A stretch of DNA of 64,000 bases from Brevundimonas sp. (GCF_029946145.1 NZ_JAQSDY010000013.1:181873-245872); one strand, 5' to 3'; counted from the stretch's first letter, positions 18,987-27,802 are shown. The notes: generated by a model not told the origin, from the letters alone. Made by a program: numbers and translations.

Positions 18987-19427
18987 ATGTCAAACGCGCC
19001 CGCCGCCTACGCCGCCACCCTTCACATCCGGGACCATTGCCTGTGCCTGCACGCCCAGCGGGCGGCGCGGACCCTGGCGCGGCGGTTCGACGAGGCCTTC
19101 CGCGAACTGGGCGTCACCAGCGGCCAGTTCTCGCTGCTGAACGGCCTGAACCGGCCCGAGCCGCCGACCATCGGGGCGGTGGCGGCGCTGCTGGCCATGG
19201 ACCGGTCCACGGTGACGGCCAATCTGAAGCCGCTGCAGCGGATGGGGGCGGTCGTCCTGGGCGTCGATCCGAAGGACCGGCGCAGCCGCCGCCCGGCCCT
19301 GACCGACACGGGCCGGGCCCTGCTGGCGGCGGCCACGCCGATCTGGGTGCGCGAGCACGCGGCGATCGAGGCGGGGCTGGCGGGGGGCGGAGACGCGCTG
19401 CGGGCGGGGCTGAGGCGGGTGGGGTGA
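18987..19427 (+). CDS. MarR-family transcriptional regulator
   Basis: 146 residues from ATG 18987. Winged-helix features are present: FRELGVTSGQFSLLNGLNR, then the recognition helix region AVAALLAMDRSTVTANLKPL and the wing DPKDRRSRRPALTDTGRALL. MarR proteins are dimeric repressors released by small ligands. Divergence from the GST gene and the palindrome between them suggest that it represses both genes. The C-terminus is rather short and Gly-rich. Confidence 0.88.
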   Translation: MSNAPAAYAATLHIRDHCLCLHAQRAARTLARRFDEAFRELGVTSGQFSLLNGLNRPEPPTIGAVAALLAMDRSTVTANLKPLQRMGAVVLGVDPKDRRSRRPALTDTGRALLAAATPIWVREHAAIEAGLAGGGDALRAGLRRVG

Positions 19428-19522
19428 GCGCCCTTCCCGGGTCGACCCGCAGGCCAAGCCCTTCTCCATTTCGAGGGACGGTGGCAGGCGAAGCCTGACG
19501 GACCGGGGCTGCCGATCGGGCC

Positions 19523-20209
19523 TCATCTTTCGCCGGTCGTGATGCGGACAGAGCCCCCGTCCCGACCGCTCCGCGGCACGCCTTCCTCCGACGCGGGGGA
19601 AGGAATCACATGTGCGGACCCCATCTTCCTGTTGGACAGATCGTGGGCTTCGAGAAGGCTCAGGATCGCCTGTTCGTCCTCGATCACGGCGGCGTAGATC
19701 GCCGTATAGTGATGCGTGGCCCAGAAACGCATCACATCGACAGCGGCGGCGTCTCCCAGGACCTCCCTCAGCGCCTGGAACTCCAGGGTGCAGACGACCA
19801 GATGCACGTAAGAGGAATATTCGTCGCCCGACCCCTGGGGAAAGCGGGTCGGCAGGTCGGGGTAGCGGACGCGCAAATCAGCGACCACGGCGTCCAGCGC
19901 GGGCTTCCGGGCGCTGACGTACCAGTGGATGTTCTCGTGCAGGAAGTTGGCGATCAGTTCGCGGTCGGGCTCGCCCGTGCGCATGGTCACCACGGGATGG
20001 CTGTGCGGGATGGCGCCATCTTTCACCAGCACGTCCGGGTGAAAGATCCAGCGGCCGGCGGCGGGGTTTTCCAGCAGCCGCCCCAGCTGGTCGCGGGTCG
20101 CCGCCTCGGAGGCGGTGCTGTTGTCCAGGACGATGCGGACGGGGGGACCGGGATCGTCCTGCCGGGGTCCGGCGGTCCACAGAGCCAGCGCCAGTGCGAT
20201 GATGATCAT
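19523..20209 (-). CDS. Secreted protein with HExxH motif; C-terminus probably repeat-derived
   Basis: 228 residues, starting after GGGAGC with a hydrophobic leader (MIIIALALALWTAG). No known family was recognised. NFLHENIHWYVSARKP contains HENIH, a zinc-metalloprotease HExxH pattern, and a conserved-looking helix DEYSSYVHLVVCTLEFQALR follows and could supply a third ligand. The last 30 or so residues (SAHVIPSPASEEGVPRSGRD onwards) are encoded by sequence that looks like a degenerate intergenic palindromic repeat (about 19540-19610). The original gene may therefore have ended near DLSNRKMG, with its stop displaced by repeat insertion. Peptidase activity is speculative. Confidence 0.55.
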   Translation of the reverse strand: MIIIALALALWTAGPRQDDPGPPVRIVLDNSTASEAATRDQLGRLLENPAAGRWIFHPDVLVKDGAIPHSHPVVTMRTGEPDRELIANFLHENIHWYVSARKPALDAVVADLRVRYPDLPTRFPQGSGDEYSSYVHLVVCTLEFQALREVLGDAAAVDVMRFWATHHYTAIYAAVIEDEQAILSLLEAHDLSNRKMGSAHVIPSPASEEGVPRSGRDGGSVRITTGER

Positions 20210-20529
20210 GTCTTGCTCCCGGCCACGTGGGGTCAGCCCGGACCTGGATGTTCGGGCGGAATGAGGCTCAAACCTGGCCGCGGATCACGGCATAAGATGA
20301 TCGTGCCTATCCGCAGCGGTTCCTGCGGCTCCATGGCGAGGAAGATGTCGGCCCGGCCCCCTCCTTTCGTCATCCTCCGGCGACGCAGCGAGACGGGGGG
20401 ACCCAGCGGCGCCGAAGGCGACCTGTTCAGGCACGCCGGCCGTCGGGCGTGTCCGCGACAGGTTCACGCTCTCGCGCGCCGCTGGGTCCCGGGGTCGCTA
20501 CGCGCCCCGGGATGACGACAGGAAGGGGA
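20210..20529. other. Gene-free stretch holding palindromic element A
   Basis: These 320 nt between the HExxH protein and the GIY-YIG gene hold no convincing reading frame. About half is palindromic element A (20369-20516). The rest shows no promoter or RNA signature I recognise. Confidence 0.6.
20369..20516. repeat. Palindromic element A (GTCATCCCGG family)
   Basis: About 148 bp, opening GTCATCC and closing GGATGAC, with an inner arm pair around ACCCAGCGGCGCC and GGCGCGCCGCTGGGT-like sequence. The interior (GCGACCTGTTCAGGCACGCC) matches element C closely, and GACAGGTTC is shared by A, B and C. It is the most degenerate copy at its left end. It lies 14 nt from the GIY-YIG stop. Confidence 0.8.
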
Positions 20530-20871
20530 TCAGTCGGCTTCGTTCGGCGGGGTCCAGTCCGGATCATTCTCTGGAAACCAGTCGGCGGCGAGATCGAGCC
20601 CGCCGGGGTTGGCGTCCTCGATCAGCTTGAGCTTCCAGTCGCGCTTCCATTCCTTGATCTGTTTCTCGCGCCGGATGGCTTCGGCCACCCAGGCGAACCG
20701 CTGAAACCAGACGAGGCGGGTGCAGCCGTAAGTCTTGCTGAACCCCTCGAAGGCGCCGCTGCGATGTCTCCATGCCCGCGCGGTCAGGTTGGCGGTCATG
20801 CCCGTGTAGAGCGTCCCGTTCCGCCCGCTGGCCATGATGTAGGTGGCGATGAAGGTGCGATGCGTCGGCAT
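20530..20871 (-). CDS. GIY-YIG endonuclease-domain protein
   Basis: 113 residues from ATG 20871 (GTG 20877 also possible). This is the compact single-domain type: the GIY-like strand is TYIMASGRNGTLYTGMTANL (GTLYTG standing for the YIG part), followed by the catalytic-helix Arg in ARAWRHRSG, the Tyr/Lys in SKTYGCTRLVWFQRF, and the helix AIRREKQIKEWKRDWKLKLI with the metal-binding Glu. Homologues are usually annotated as putative endonucleases of unknown role. It is flanked by palindromic elements A and B within 14 and 26 nt of its ends, with a third copy 0.4 kb away. The association with those elements is discussed in findings. Confidence 0.88.
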   Translation of the reverse strand: MPTHRTFIATYIMASGRNGTLYTGMTANLTARAWRHRSGAFEGFSKTYGCTRLVWFQRFAWVAEAIRREKQIKEWKRDWKLKLIEDANPGGLDLAADWFPENDPDWTPPNEAD

Positions 20872-20896
20872 TCGCACAACCTATAGCTTTTTTCTT

Positions 20897-21027
20897 CTGT
20901 CGTCATCCCGGCGAAAGCCGGGACCCAGCGGCGCCGAAGGCGAAAGAACGAGCGGTGTCCTCGACAGGTTCGTGCTCTCGCGCGCCGCTGGGTCCCGGGG
21001 TCGCTCCGCGCCCCGGGATGACGACAG
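20897..21027. repeat. Palindromic element B (GTCATCCCGG family)
   Basis: 131 bp with complementary ends CTGTCGTCATCCC and GGGATGACGACAG. The left sub-arm CCCGGCGAAAGCCGGG forms its own hairpin. It shares ACCCAGCGGCGCCGAAGGCG and GACAGGTTCG with elements A and C but has a shorter interior. Its right end directly abuts the stop codon of the broken phosphatase-like gene (TAA complement at 21028-21030). Confidence 0.88.
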
Positions 21028-21486
21028 TTATTTGAGGTGGGGCCCCACCTTCTTCTCCAGCAGCCCCACCACCTCGGGCTGCATGAAGGCGTGGTCGTCG
21101 GGGATGTCGAGGCAGACGACGCGGGCGCGCTTCAGCTGGGGCTTGAAGCGGTGCTGGAGTTTGGCGCGGTGGGCGCGCTCCATGATGTCGGTCCCTCAGC
21201 CTGACCGGCAGAGCAAGCCCCTCCCCCCGTCGTCATCCCGGCGAAAGCCGGGACCCGGCGGCGCCGAAGGCGACCTGTTCAGGCACGCCGGGCGCCGGGA
21301 GCACCCGCGACAGGTTCGCGCTCTCGCGCGCCGCTGGGTCCCGGCTTTCGCCGGGATGACGACAAATGAGAGAGCGGGCGCCAGGCCGGCGGAGGCGGTC
21401 TCGACGCCGGGGCGGAACGCGAACACCTGCTCGGCCGTGGGGGAGCGGAGGCGGTTGCGGGCGCAGTGGAAGAGGAGGTTAGTCAG
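21028..21486 (-). pseudogene. Low-molecular-weight phosphatase-like gene (COG4551 type), interrupted by a palindromic element
   Basis: Two pieces of one small protein can be read on the minus strand. The first (21486 down to about 21374) reads LTNLLFHCARNRLRSPTAEQ, then VFAFRPGVETASAGLAP, with the CxxNxxRSPTAEQ active-loop pattern of this phosphatase-like family. The second (21183-21028) reads MERAHRAKLQHRFKPQLKRA and ends in EKKVGPHLK. Intact relatives have about 20 residues between them. Here that span is replaced by element C plus scar sequence containing an in-frame stop. The usual start codon is also gone, next to the foreign FRG gene. The catalytic role of the family is poorly defined. 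This copy is not functional as a single protein. Confidence 0.85.
21229..21363. mobile_element. Palindromic element C, inserted in the phosphatase-like gene
   Basis: 135 bp with perfect complementary ends GTCGTCATCCCGGCGAAAGC and GCTTTCGCCGGGATGACGAC. It also contains GCGACCTGTTCAGGCACGCC as in element A, and GACAGGTTCG followed by CGCGCCGCTGGGTCCCGG. It lies between the two halves of a recognisable protein gene. The family is therefore mobile or was mobile, although the element encodes nothing itself. No clear target duplication could be seen because the ends and flanks merge. Confidence 0.8.
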
Positions 21487-21514
21487 GCGGTGCCTTTTCC
21501 TGGTTGACGCCAGT

Positions 21515-22624
21515 TCAGAAGTTCTTCGCCGCCATAGCGCGGCAAGTACCGTCAAGCCCGGGAAAGAGAGAGCCCGCCGTGATACCCATTAGCCTGAGTT
21601 GGGCGAGCGCAACATCTCGTTCTGTGGCAGGAATGTCTATCCTATGTAGGTATTTTTTAGATAGAACAGTTTCATGATATTGAATATAAAACTCAACGTC
21701 ATCGATGTTTGTTAAAGCAGCAGTTGCTTGCTGCGGAACCATGCGGTTGTTTTCTATAGACGGGACATCAATCATAGAGAAATGAGGCCCCGTGAACGTC
21801 ACGAGTTTAATTTGCGGAAGGTCAGCTTCCCAAGCGGCGCGATCGAAGGCAAAAATTCTTACATCAGGACTAGAGGGGTCAGCCCTCTCAAAGGCGAAAA
21901 AAGCAGCAACAAAAGGCGAGAAGGTCCAGTCCAGCAAAGGGGTAGGATAACCATGGTGCTGGATAAGGCTGTAGAAAGCCCCGGTCTGGTCGGGATTATT
22001 CGGATCAAAATAGTGCTGAAGTTGGCAGGCCAGAGATCGATACACCTCTGGAATGTCTACCATTCGGTAACGAACTAGGTCCTTGCGGGACGATCTATGG
22101 AATGAAGTCCTCAATCGGTGTGGAGCCGACTGACCTCTGAAAATGTTGCCGTTGTTGTGGCTTGAGGCGAACGCCACAAACTCCTGCCAACTCATCTTCC
22201 TATCGGACGGGGTAGCGGGTTCTTCGTCAGCTACCCGCCAGAGCCGACCGTTACCTTCTGTCTGTGTAGTTTTGAACTGAAACCGGAGTTCATCGCCGAC
22301 GAATTCGAAATCCAAGTCGGCAGTATCGGCCGCCCAACCGTCAGGAAAAATCTCGGGCAGGCGGTCCCTGGAGAACACCTCGCCTCGCATGGGATGGAAC
22401 GTATACAGAGGCGTCTGCATCCGGACGTGATGGCCATTGATACCGTCAGGAAACGCTAACTCTGCAAAGACTGCCGGTGCGGTCGGATCGTCGGGAAAAT
22501 GATACGCTTTGCCAATCGCACCTCCTGCAATACCGTCGAGTTCAACTACGGCCCAGCCCTCCGCTGCAGTTTGGCTGTTGGCTCGGCCAATCCACTGACC
22601 ACTATTCCTTCTCGACCCTGCCAT
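21515..22624 (-). CDS. FRG-domain protein, probably horizontally acquired
   Basis: 369 residues. The FRG domain starts near residue 145 with NIFRGQSAPHRLRTSFHR (Phe162-Gln165), continues through the signature IQHHGYPTPLLDWTFSPFVA, and ends LRLMGITAGSLFPGLDGTCR. FRG domains are predicted ADP-ribosyltransferase-like folds often seen in accessory and phage-defence regions. The N-terminal 140 residues have no known domain. Base composition is unlike the neighbours: in 21661-21720 only 18 of 60 bases are G or C. It lies between pccB and the remnants of the phosphatase-like gene, whose 5' end is missing. Insertion of this gene may have removed it. The function is unknown, with a defence role only inferred. 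Confidence 0.82.
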   Translation of the reverse strand: MAGSRRNSGQWIGRANSQTAAEGWAVVELDGIAGGAIGKAYHFPDDPTAPAVFAELAFPDGINGHHVRMQTPLYTFHPMRGEVFSRDRLPEIFPDGWAADTADLDFEFVGDELRFQFKTTQTEGNGRLWRVADEEPATPSDRKMSWQEFVAFASSHNNGNIFRGQSAPHRLRTSFHRSSRKDLVRYRMVDIPEVYRSLACQLQHYFDPNNPDQTGAFYSLIQHHGYPTPLLDWTFSPFVAAFFAFERADPSSPDVRIFAFDRAAWEADLPQIKLVTFTGPHFSMIDVPSIENNRMVPQQATAALTNIDDVEFYIQYHETVLSKKYLHRIDIPATERDVALAQLRLMGITAGSLFPGLDGTCRAMAAKNF

Positions 22625-22709
22625 TTGGCGCTTCTACCTTTCCCGGCCGACACTGAGTCTATCGGTACCCGCCGTTTCCCGAACGTTGCTGTGACAGGTA
22701 ACCCACCCT

Positions 22710-24242
<1,533 letters not shown>

Positions 24243-24297
24243 GCGGCGTCTCCTTGAGCGCTGGCTTAAGGAGACGCGCTGGCGGTGGCAAGCGACG

Positions 24298-24624
24298 CTA
24301 GCCCGAGAAGCCCTCGCCCAGCATCGGCGGCGCGGTCAGGCCGGCCAGACGGGTCAACTCCGCGACATGGGCGGCGAAGGCGGACCGGCCGGCGGGGGTC
24401 AGGGACAGCCAGGTCCGCTGGCGACCCGCGTGGGCCTGTTTGCGCAGCTTGATGTACCCCGCCTCCTCCAGCTGTTTGAGGTGTTTGGACAGGACGGAGT
24501 CGGAAACGGCGATGGCGTCGCGGACCATGGCGAACTCGGCCTCTTCCGCCGCCGACAGGATGGCGCAGATCTGCAGCCGGCCCGGGGCGTGGATGACCGG
24601 ATCGAACCGGGGGACGCGGCTCAT
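24298..24624 (-). CDS. Winged-helix transcriptional regulator (HTH_34/ArsR-like)
   Basis: 108 residues. A single winged helix-turn-helix reads [20 protein letters not shown], then [20 protein letters not shown] (recognition helix) and the wing [20 protein letters not shown]. This small single-domain type usually controls its own operon. It overlaps the membrane-protein gene upstream by 4 bases (ATGA), so both come from one promoter. Two strong inverted repeats before that promoter are its likely binding sites. Confidence 0.85.
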   Translation of the reverse strand: MSRVPRFDPVIHAPGRLQICAILSAAEEAEFAMVRDAIAVSDSVLSKHLKQLEEAGYIKLRKQAHAGRQRTWLSLTPAGRSAFAAHVAELTRLAGLTAPPMLGEGFSG

Positions 24625-25079
24625 TGGCCCGCCCGCATTTCCGCGCGGTAGACCCGCCGCCAGACGCGCGAGCCGATCAGGGCGACAAGGAAGCTGGCCG
24701 CCATGACGCCGGCGACGATGAGGGGCAGCACGGCCGGATCGGCGACCCGTCGCGCGAGGACCATGCCGAACATCGCGCCGGCCAGGAGCAGGCCCATGGC
24801 GATGGCGACCCAGCGGGCCTGTCGGGGCGAGACGCCGGTGACCATGACGCCGGTGCGCCGGGCCTCGGCCTGGAACATGACGACGAGGAGCAGCACGCCG
24901 ACCGTCATGCCCGAAACGTTCAGGGGAATGTCGAGCACCTGCGCCCCCACCATGCCCGCGCAGATCGCGGCATAGGACAGGTCATAGCGCCAGCCGTGGG
25001 TGGCGATGCGGTCGTGGACGCTGCGGCGCGCCTCGGCGATGGCGGCCAGGGCTTCGGCGGGCCTGGGGTCGTCGGTCAT
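24621..25079 (-). CDS. Membrane protein paired with a regulator, unknown function
   Basis: 152 residues with four predicted membrane segments after a charged N-terminus (HDRIATHGWRYDLSYAAICA): about LSYAAICAGMVGAQVLDI, TVGVLLLVVMFQ, WVAIAMGLLLAGAMFGMVLA and LPLIVAGVMAASFLVALIGS. It has no recognised family. It is first in a two-gene operon with the winged-helix regulator, an arrangement common for small membrane proteins induced by membrane-active compounds, though nothing here identifies a signal. Confidence 0.72.
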   Translation of the reverse strand: MTDDPRPAEALAAIAEARRSVHDRIATHGWRYDLSYAAICAGMVGAQVLDIPLNVSGMTVGVLLLVVMFQAEARRTGVMVTGVSPRQARWVAIAMGLLLAGAMFGMVLARRVADPAVLPLIVAGVMAASFLVALIGSRVWRRVYRAEMRAGQ

Positions 25080-25098
25080 GGGCGGGTTCTCACTTTCT

Positions 25099-25129
25099 GA
25101 TCTGGAAAGTGATGGACGCTTTCCAGATC
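25099..25129. promoter_or_regulatory. Operator candidate 1, inverted repeat GATCTGGAAAG
   Basis: Perfect 11-bp arms GATCTGGAAAG (25099-25109) and CTTTCCAGATC (25119-25129), spacer 9 nt, 20 nt upstream of the membrane-protein start. It shares the TGGAAAG/CTTTCCA core with the second operator. Between the two, a TTGACG on the minus strand (25129-25134) could be a -35 element. Confidence 0.72.
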
Positions 25130-25139
25130 GTCAAGTTAA

Positions 25140-25160
25140 AACTTTCCAAGTTGGAAAGTT
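25140..25160. promoter_or_regulatory. Operator candidate 2, inverted repeat AACTTTCCAA
   Basis: Perfect 10-bp arms AACTTTCCAA (25140-25149) and TTGGAAAGTT (25151-25160) around a central G. The right end overlaps the stop codon of the ATP12 gene. Together with operator 1 this gives two sites for a dimeric regulator, most simply the winged-helix protein encoded second in the operon. Confidence 0.72.
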
Positions 25161-25920
25161 AACCCAGGGCGCGGAACCACCGGTCCAGCAGCACCGCTTC
25201 CGCGCGACGGACGGCGGTGCGTTCGGCGGCCTCGGCGTCGACGCCCCACTGGCCTTCCTGGAAAGCTTCGTCGAGGCGGCTGAGCGCGAAGCCGGCCTCG
25301 CCCGACAGGACGCCGCGCTGGACCGCGAGGGCGAGGACGGCGGAGCCCAGCAGGGGCGTGGCCATGGCCAGGCCGGTCAGGGCGAAGTCGTCCAGCCGCA
25401 GGGCCAGGTCGCGGACGCGGGCGATGGCGGCGGGGTCCTGGGGCCGGTGGCATATGCCCTCGGCGGGTTCCAGCACCACGCCCAGCTCCAGCGCGGCCCA
25501 GTCGCGCCAGGGCGTCCACTCGCGGGCCTGTTCGGCCGCCAGCGAGGTCGGGTGATCGGCCAGGTAGCAGAGCAGGTCCGAGCCGGCGAAGGCGGCGATC
25601 TCGTCCGCGACGGCATCGCGAACCTGGCTGACGCGGTCGATGGCGGTCGAGGCCAGACGGGTGGCGGGCATGGTCGCCGGATCGATGAACTCGCCCTGGG
25701 CGTCCCATTCGTCGGCGACGAGACGGGCGGCGGCGCCCGTCGGCAGGATCAGTTTCGCGTGGGCGGGCGTCTTCGGCGTACGGCCGTCCAGGGTCACGGC
25801 CCAGCCGCCCTCCCCTTCCGCCACGTCGACGGCGGTCCAGAAGCGTTTCAGCCGCTCTTCGGACTCGCGGAAGCCCTTGCGGGCGGCGACGTTGGGATCG
25901 AGGGGCGGGATATGGCTCAT
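25159..25920 (-). CDS. ATP12-family F1-ATPase assembly chaperone
   Basis: 253 residues from ATG 25920 (MSHIPPLDPNVAARKGFRES); the frame is open far upstream but without homology. ATP12 proteins bind the F1 alpha subunit during ATP synthase assembly in mitochondria and alphaproteobacteria. Visible marks are FWTAVDVAEGEGGWAVTLDG followed by RTPKTPAHAKLILPT, VADEWDAQGEFIDPATMPATRL-type motif, SDLLCYLADHPTSLAAEQAR and WRDWAALELGV. It starts 8 nt after the HAD phosphatase gene, so they form an operon. Its stop lies inside the operator region of the next operon. Confidence 0.9.
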   Translation of the reverse strand: MSHIPPLDPNVAARKGFRESEERLKRFWTAVDVAEGEGGWAVTLDGRTPKTPAHAKLILPTGAAARLVADEWDAQGEFIDPATMPATRLASTAIDRVSQVRDAVADEIAAFAGSDLLCYLADHPTSLAAEQAREWTPWRDWAALELGVVLEPAEGICHRPQDPAAIARVRDLALRLDDFALTGLAMATPLLGSAVLALAVQRGVLSGEAGFALSRLDEAFQEGQWGVDAEAAERTAVRRAEAVLLDRWFRALG

Positions 25921-25928
25921 GGGGCGTC

Positions 25929-26606
25929 TCAGGCGGCGCGGGTGTGGGCGGCGAAACCGTCCAGCACCACGGTCAGTTCGGAGAAGGATCGGGCGACATG
26001 GCGGGCCCCGGCGGCCTGCTGTTCCTCGACGGTGTGGAAGCCCCAGCTTACGCCCAGCGGCAGGACGCCGGCGTTGATGGCCATTTCGATGTCGTGGGCG
26101 GTGTCGCCGATCATGACAGTGCGCGCCGGGTCGCTGTCGCAGGCGGCCATGGCGGCGTGGAGCATGGCGGGGTCGGGCTTGCCCGGACCGTCCTCGGCGC
26201 AGTGGGAGGAGATGAACATATCGGCCCAACCCTCCCGCGCCAGGTTGCGGGCCACGCCGCGGCGGTTCTGGCCGGTGGCGAGGGCCAGGCGCCAGCCGTC
26301 GCGGTGCAGGCGGCGCAGGGTGGTCATGGCCTCGGGATAGAGCGGCTCCTCGTGGCCATCGTCGTACATGCGCTGGAAGCTGGCGCGGAAGCCGGCGATG
26401 AAGCGGGCCAGTTCCTGGGCATTCAGACCCGGCTCGAGCACCGCCATGGCGTGCTCCAGGGACAGGCCGACGATCTGGCGGACGCGGTCGTAGTCCGGCT
26501 CGGGCAGGCCGATGTCGCGCGCGGCCTCGCAGGCGGCGCGGTGGATGGAGGCGCGGCTGTCGACGAGGGTGCCGTCGATGTCGAAGACCGCGAGGGGGCG
26601 GGTCAT
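25929..26606 (-). CDS. HAD-family hydrolase, phosphoglycolate-phosphatase-like
   Basis: 225 residues. Motif I FDIDGTLVDSRASIHRAACE carries the nucleophile Asp. The cap follows, then motif II LALATGQNRRGVARNL, motif III Lys in GPGKPDPAMLHAAMAAC, and motif IV VMIGDTAHDIEMAINAGVLP. It belongs to the subfamily that hydrolyses small phosphate esters such as phosphoglycolate in the cytosol. The substrate is not determinable from sequence. It is cotranscribed with the ATP12 chaperone, and a palindromic repeat separates it from rluC upstream. Confidence 0.85.
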   Translation of the reverse strand: MTRPLAVFDIDGTLVDSRASIHRAACEAARDIGLPEPDYDRVRQIVGLSLEHAMAVLEPGLNAQELARFIAGFRASFQRMYDDGHEEPLYPEAMTTLRRLHRDGWRLALATGQNRRGVARNLAREGWADMFISSHCAEDGPGKPDPAMLHAAMAACDSDPARTVMIGDTAHDIEMAINAGVLPLGVSWGFHTVEEQQAAGARHVARSFSELTVVLDGFAAHTRAA

Positions 26607-26617
26607 CTAAACACCGC

Positions 26618-26740
26618 GCATCCCCGCGAAGGCGGGGACCCAGGCTTGAGCGGCGGCGCGGATGGCGGGTGTTCTGGCGGCGGCGTCTTCCGACAGCGGA
26701 GACGCGGCCAAAACCTGGGTCCCCGCCTTCGCGGGGATGC
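26618..26740. repeat. Palindromic repeat, GCATCCCCGCGAAGGCGG family, long form
   Basis: Perfect 27-bp inverted arms at 26618-26644 and 26714-26740, starting GCATCCCCGCGAAGGCGGGG. Each arm also folds alone as CCCCGC-GAAG-GCGGGG. The 69-nt interior carries no gene. The same arm occurs at 18152-18207. It lies between rluC and the HAD gene, which run in the same direction, so it may also affect transcription between them. Confidence 0.9.
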
Positions 26741-26755
26741 ACGGATCCAAGGCCG

Positions 26756-27802
26756 TCATCTCTGCCGCTTCACCCCTTCGAACGGATCGCTCTCGTTGCC
26801 CTCGGCCTCCTCGAAGCCGAAATGGGCGAAGCCGGCGCGCATTTCGGGCGACAGCGGCGCCTCGACCACCAGCATGCCGCCGGACGGGTGTTCCAGCTCG
26901 ATGCGGCGGGCGTGGAGCTGCAGCTTCAGCGGGCCGGACAGTTCCTTCGATTTCTCGTCGCCGTATTTGGGGTCGCCGAGGATCGGGTGGCCGATGCCGG
27001 CCATGTGGGCGCGCAGCTGGTGGGTCCGGCCGGTGAAGGGCCGCAGCGCCATCCACGACGCGCGGTGGGCGGCGCGGCTGATGGTGGCGAAGGCGGTTTC
27101 GGCCGGCTCGGCGCGCGGGTCCTTGCGGTCGGCGGGACGCATCATCTCGAAGTCGTTGATGCCCGTCTTCTTCAGCGGCATGTCGATCTGGCCGGCCGAG
27201 GGCTTGGGACTGCCGATGACGATGGCCCAGTAGGTCTTTTTCGCCTGGCGCCGGGCGAAGGCGCCGGCCAGACGCTTGGCGGCCTCGGGGCCCTTGCCCA
27301 GCAGCAGGACGCCGGAGGTGTCGCGGTCGAGGCGGTGCACCAGACGCGGGCGATCCATCCCCTCCCCCCAGGCCGACAGCAGGCGGTCGACGTGGCGGCT
27401 GGTCTTGGTGCCGCCCTGGACGGCGAGGCCGTGGGGCTTGTTGATGGCGATGACCATATCGTCCTCATAGAGGACCAGCGACCTGGCGAACTTGATGTCC
27501 TGCGCACTGAGGGTGTGGACGTCGCCCGCCTGGCGCGAGGTGTCGTCCGGGATCGGCGGCACGCGCACGGCGGCGCCGGCGGTCAGCCGGCCCTCGGGCT
27601 TGATGCGGGCGCCGTCGACGCGGATCTGGCCCGAGCGGGCCATCTTCTGCACCTGGATGTTGGACAGGTGCGGCCAGCGCCGGCGGAACCAGCGATCCAG
27701 CCGGATGCCGTCCTCAGCCTCGGCGACGTAGAGGGTCTGGACCTCGCGTTTGGGGGCGGGTTCCGATTCCTGGATGGGTTCGTTGGCTTCAGGGGGGGTC
27801 AA
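26756..27802 (-). CDS. rluC: Ribosomal large-subunit pseudouridine synthase, RluC type
   Basis: 348 residues. It has an N-terminal charged segment, an S4 domain (IRLDRWFRRRWPHLSNIQVQ), then the RluA-family catalytic domain with the active Asp in RLVHRLDRDTSGVLLLGKGP and the C-terminal motif RPFTGRTHQLRAHMAGIGHP followed by ILGDPKYGDEKS. S4 plus catalytic domain at this length fits RluC/RluD; RluC (U955, U2504, U2580 of 23S rRNA in E. coli) is the usual name in alphaproteobacteria. It overlaps the crcB stop by 4 bases. Confidence 0.88.
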   Translation of the reverse strand: MTPPEANEPIQESEPAPKREVQTLYVAEAEDGIRLDRWFRRRWPHLSNIQVQKMARSGQIRVDGARIKPEGRLTAGAAVRVPPIPDDTSRQAGDVHTLSAQDIKFARSLVLYEDDMVIAINKPHGLAVQGGTKTSRHVDRLLSAWGEGMDRPRLVHRLDRDTSGVLLLGKGPEAAKRLAGAFARRQAKKTYWAIVIGSPKPSAGQIDMPLKKTGINDFEMMRPADRKDPRAEPAETAFATISRAAHRASWMALRPFTGRTHQLRAHMAGIGHPILGDPKYGDEKSKELSGPLKLQLHARRIELEHPSGGMLVVEAPLSPEMRAGFAHFGFEEAEGNESDPFEGVKRQR

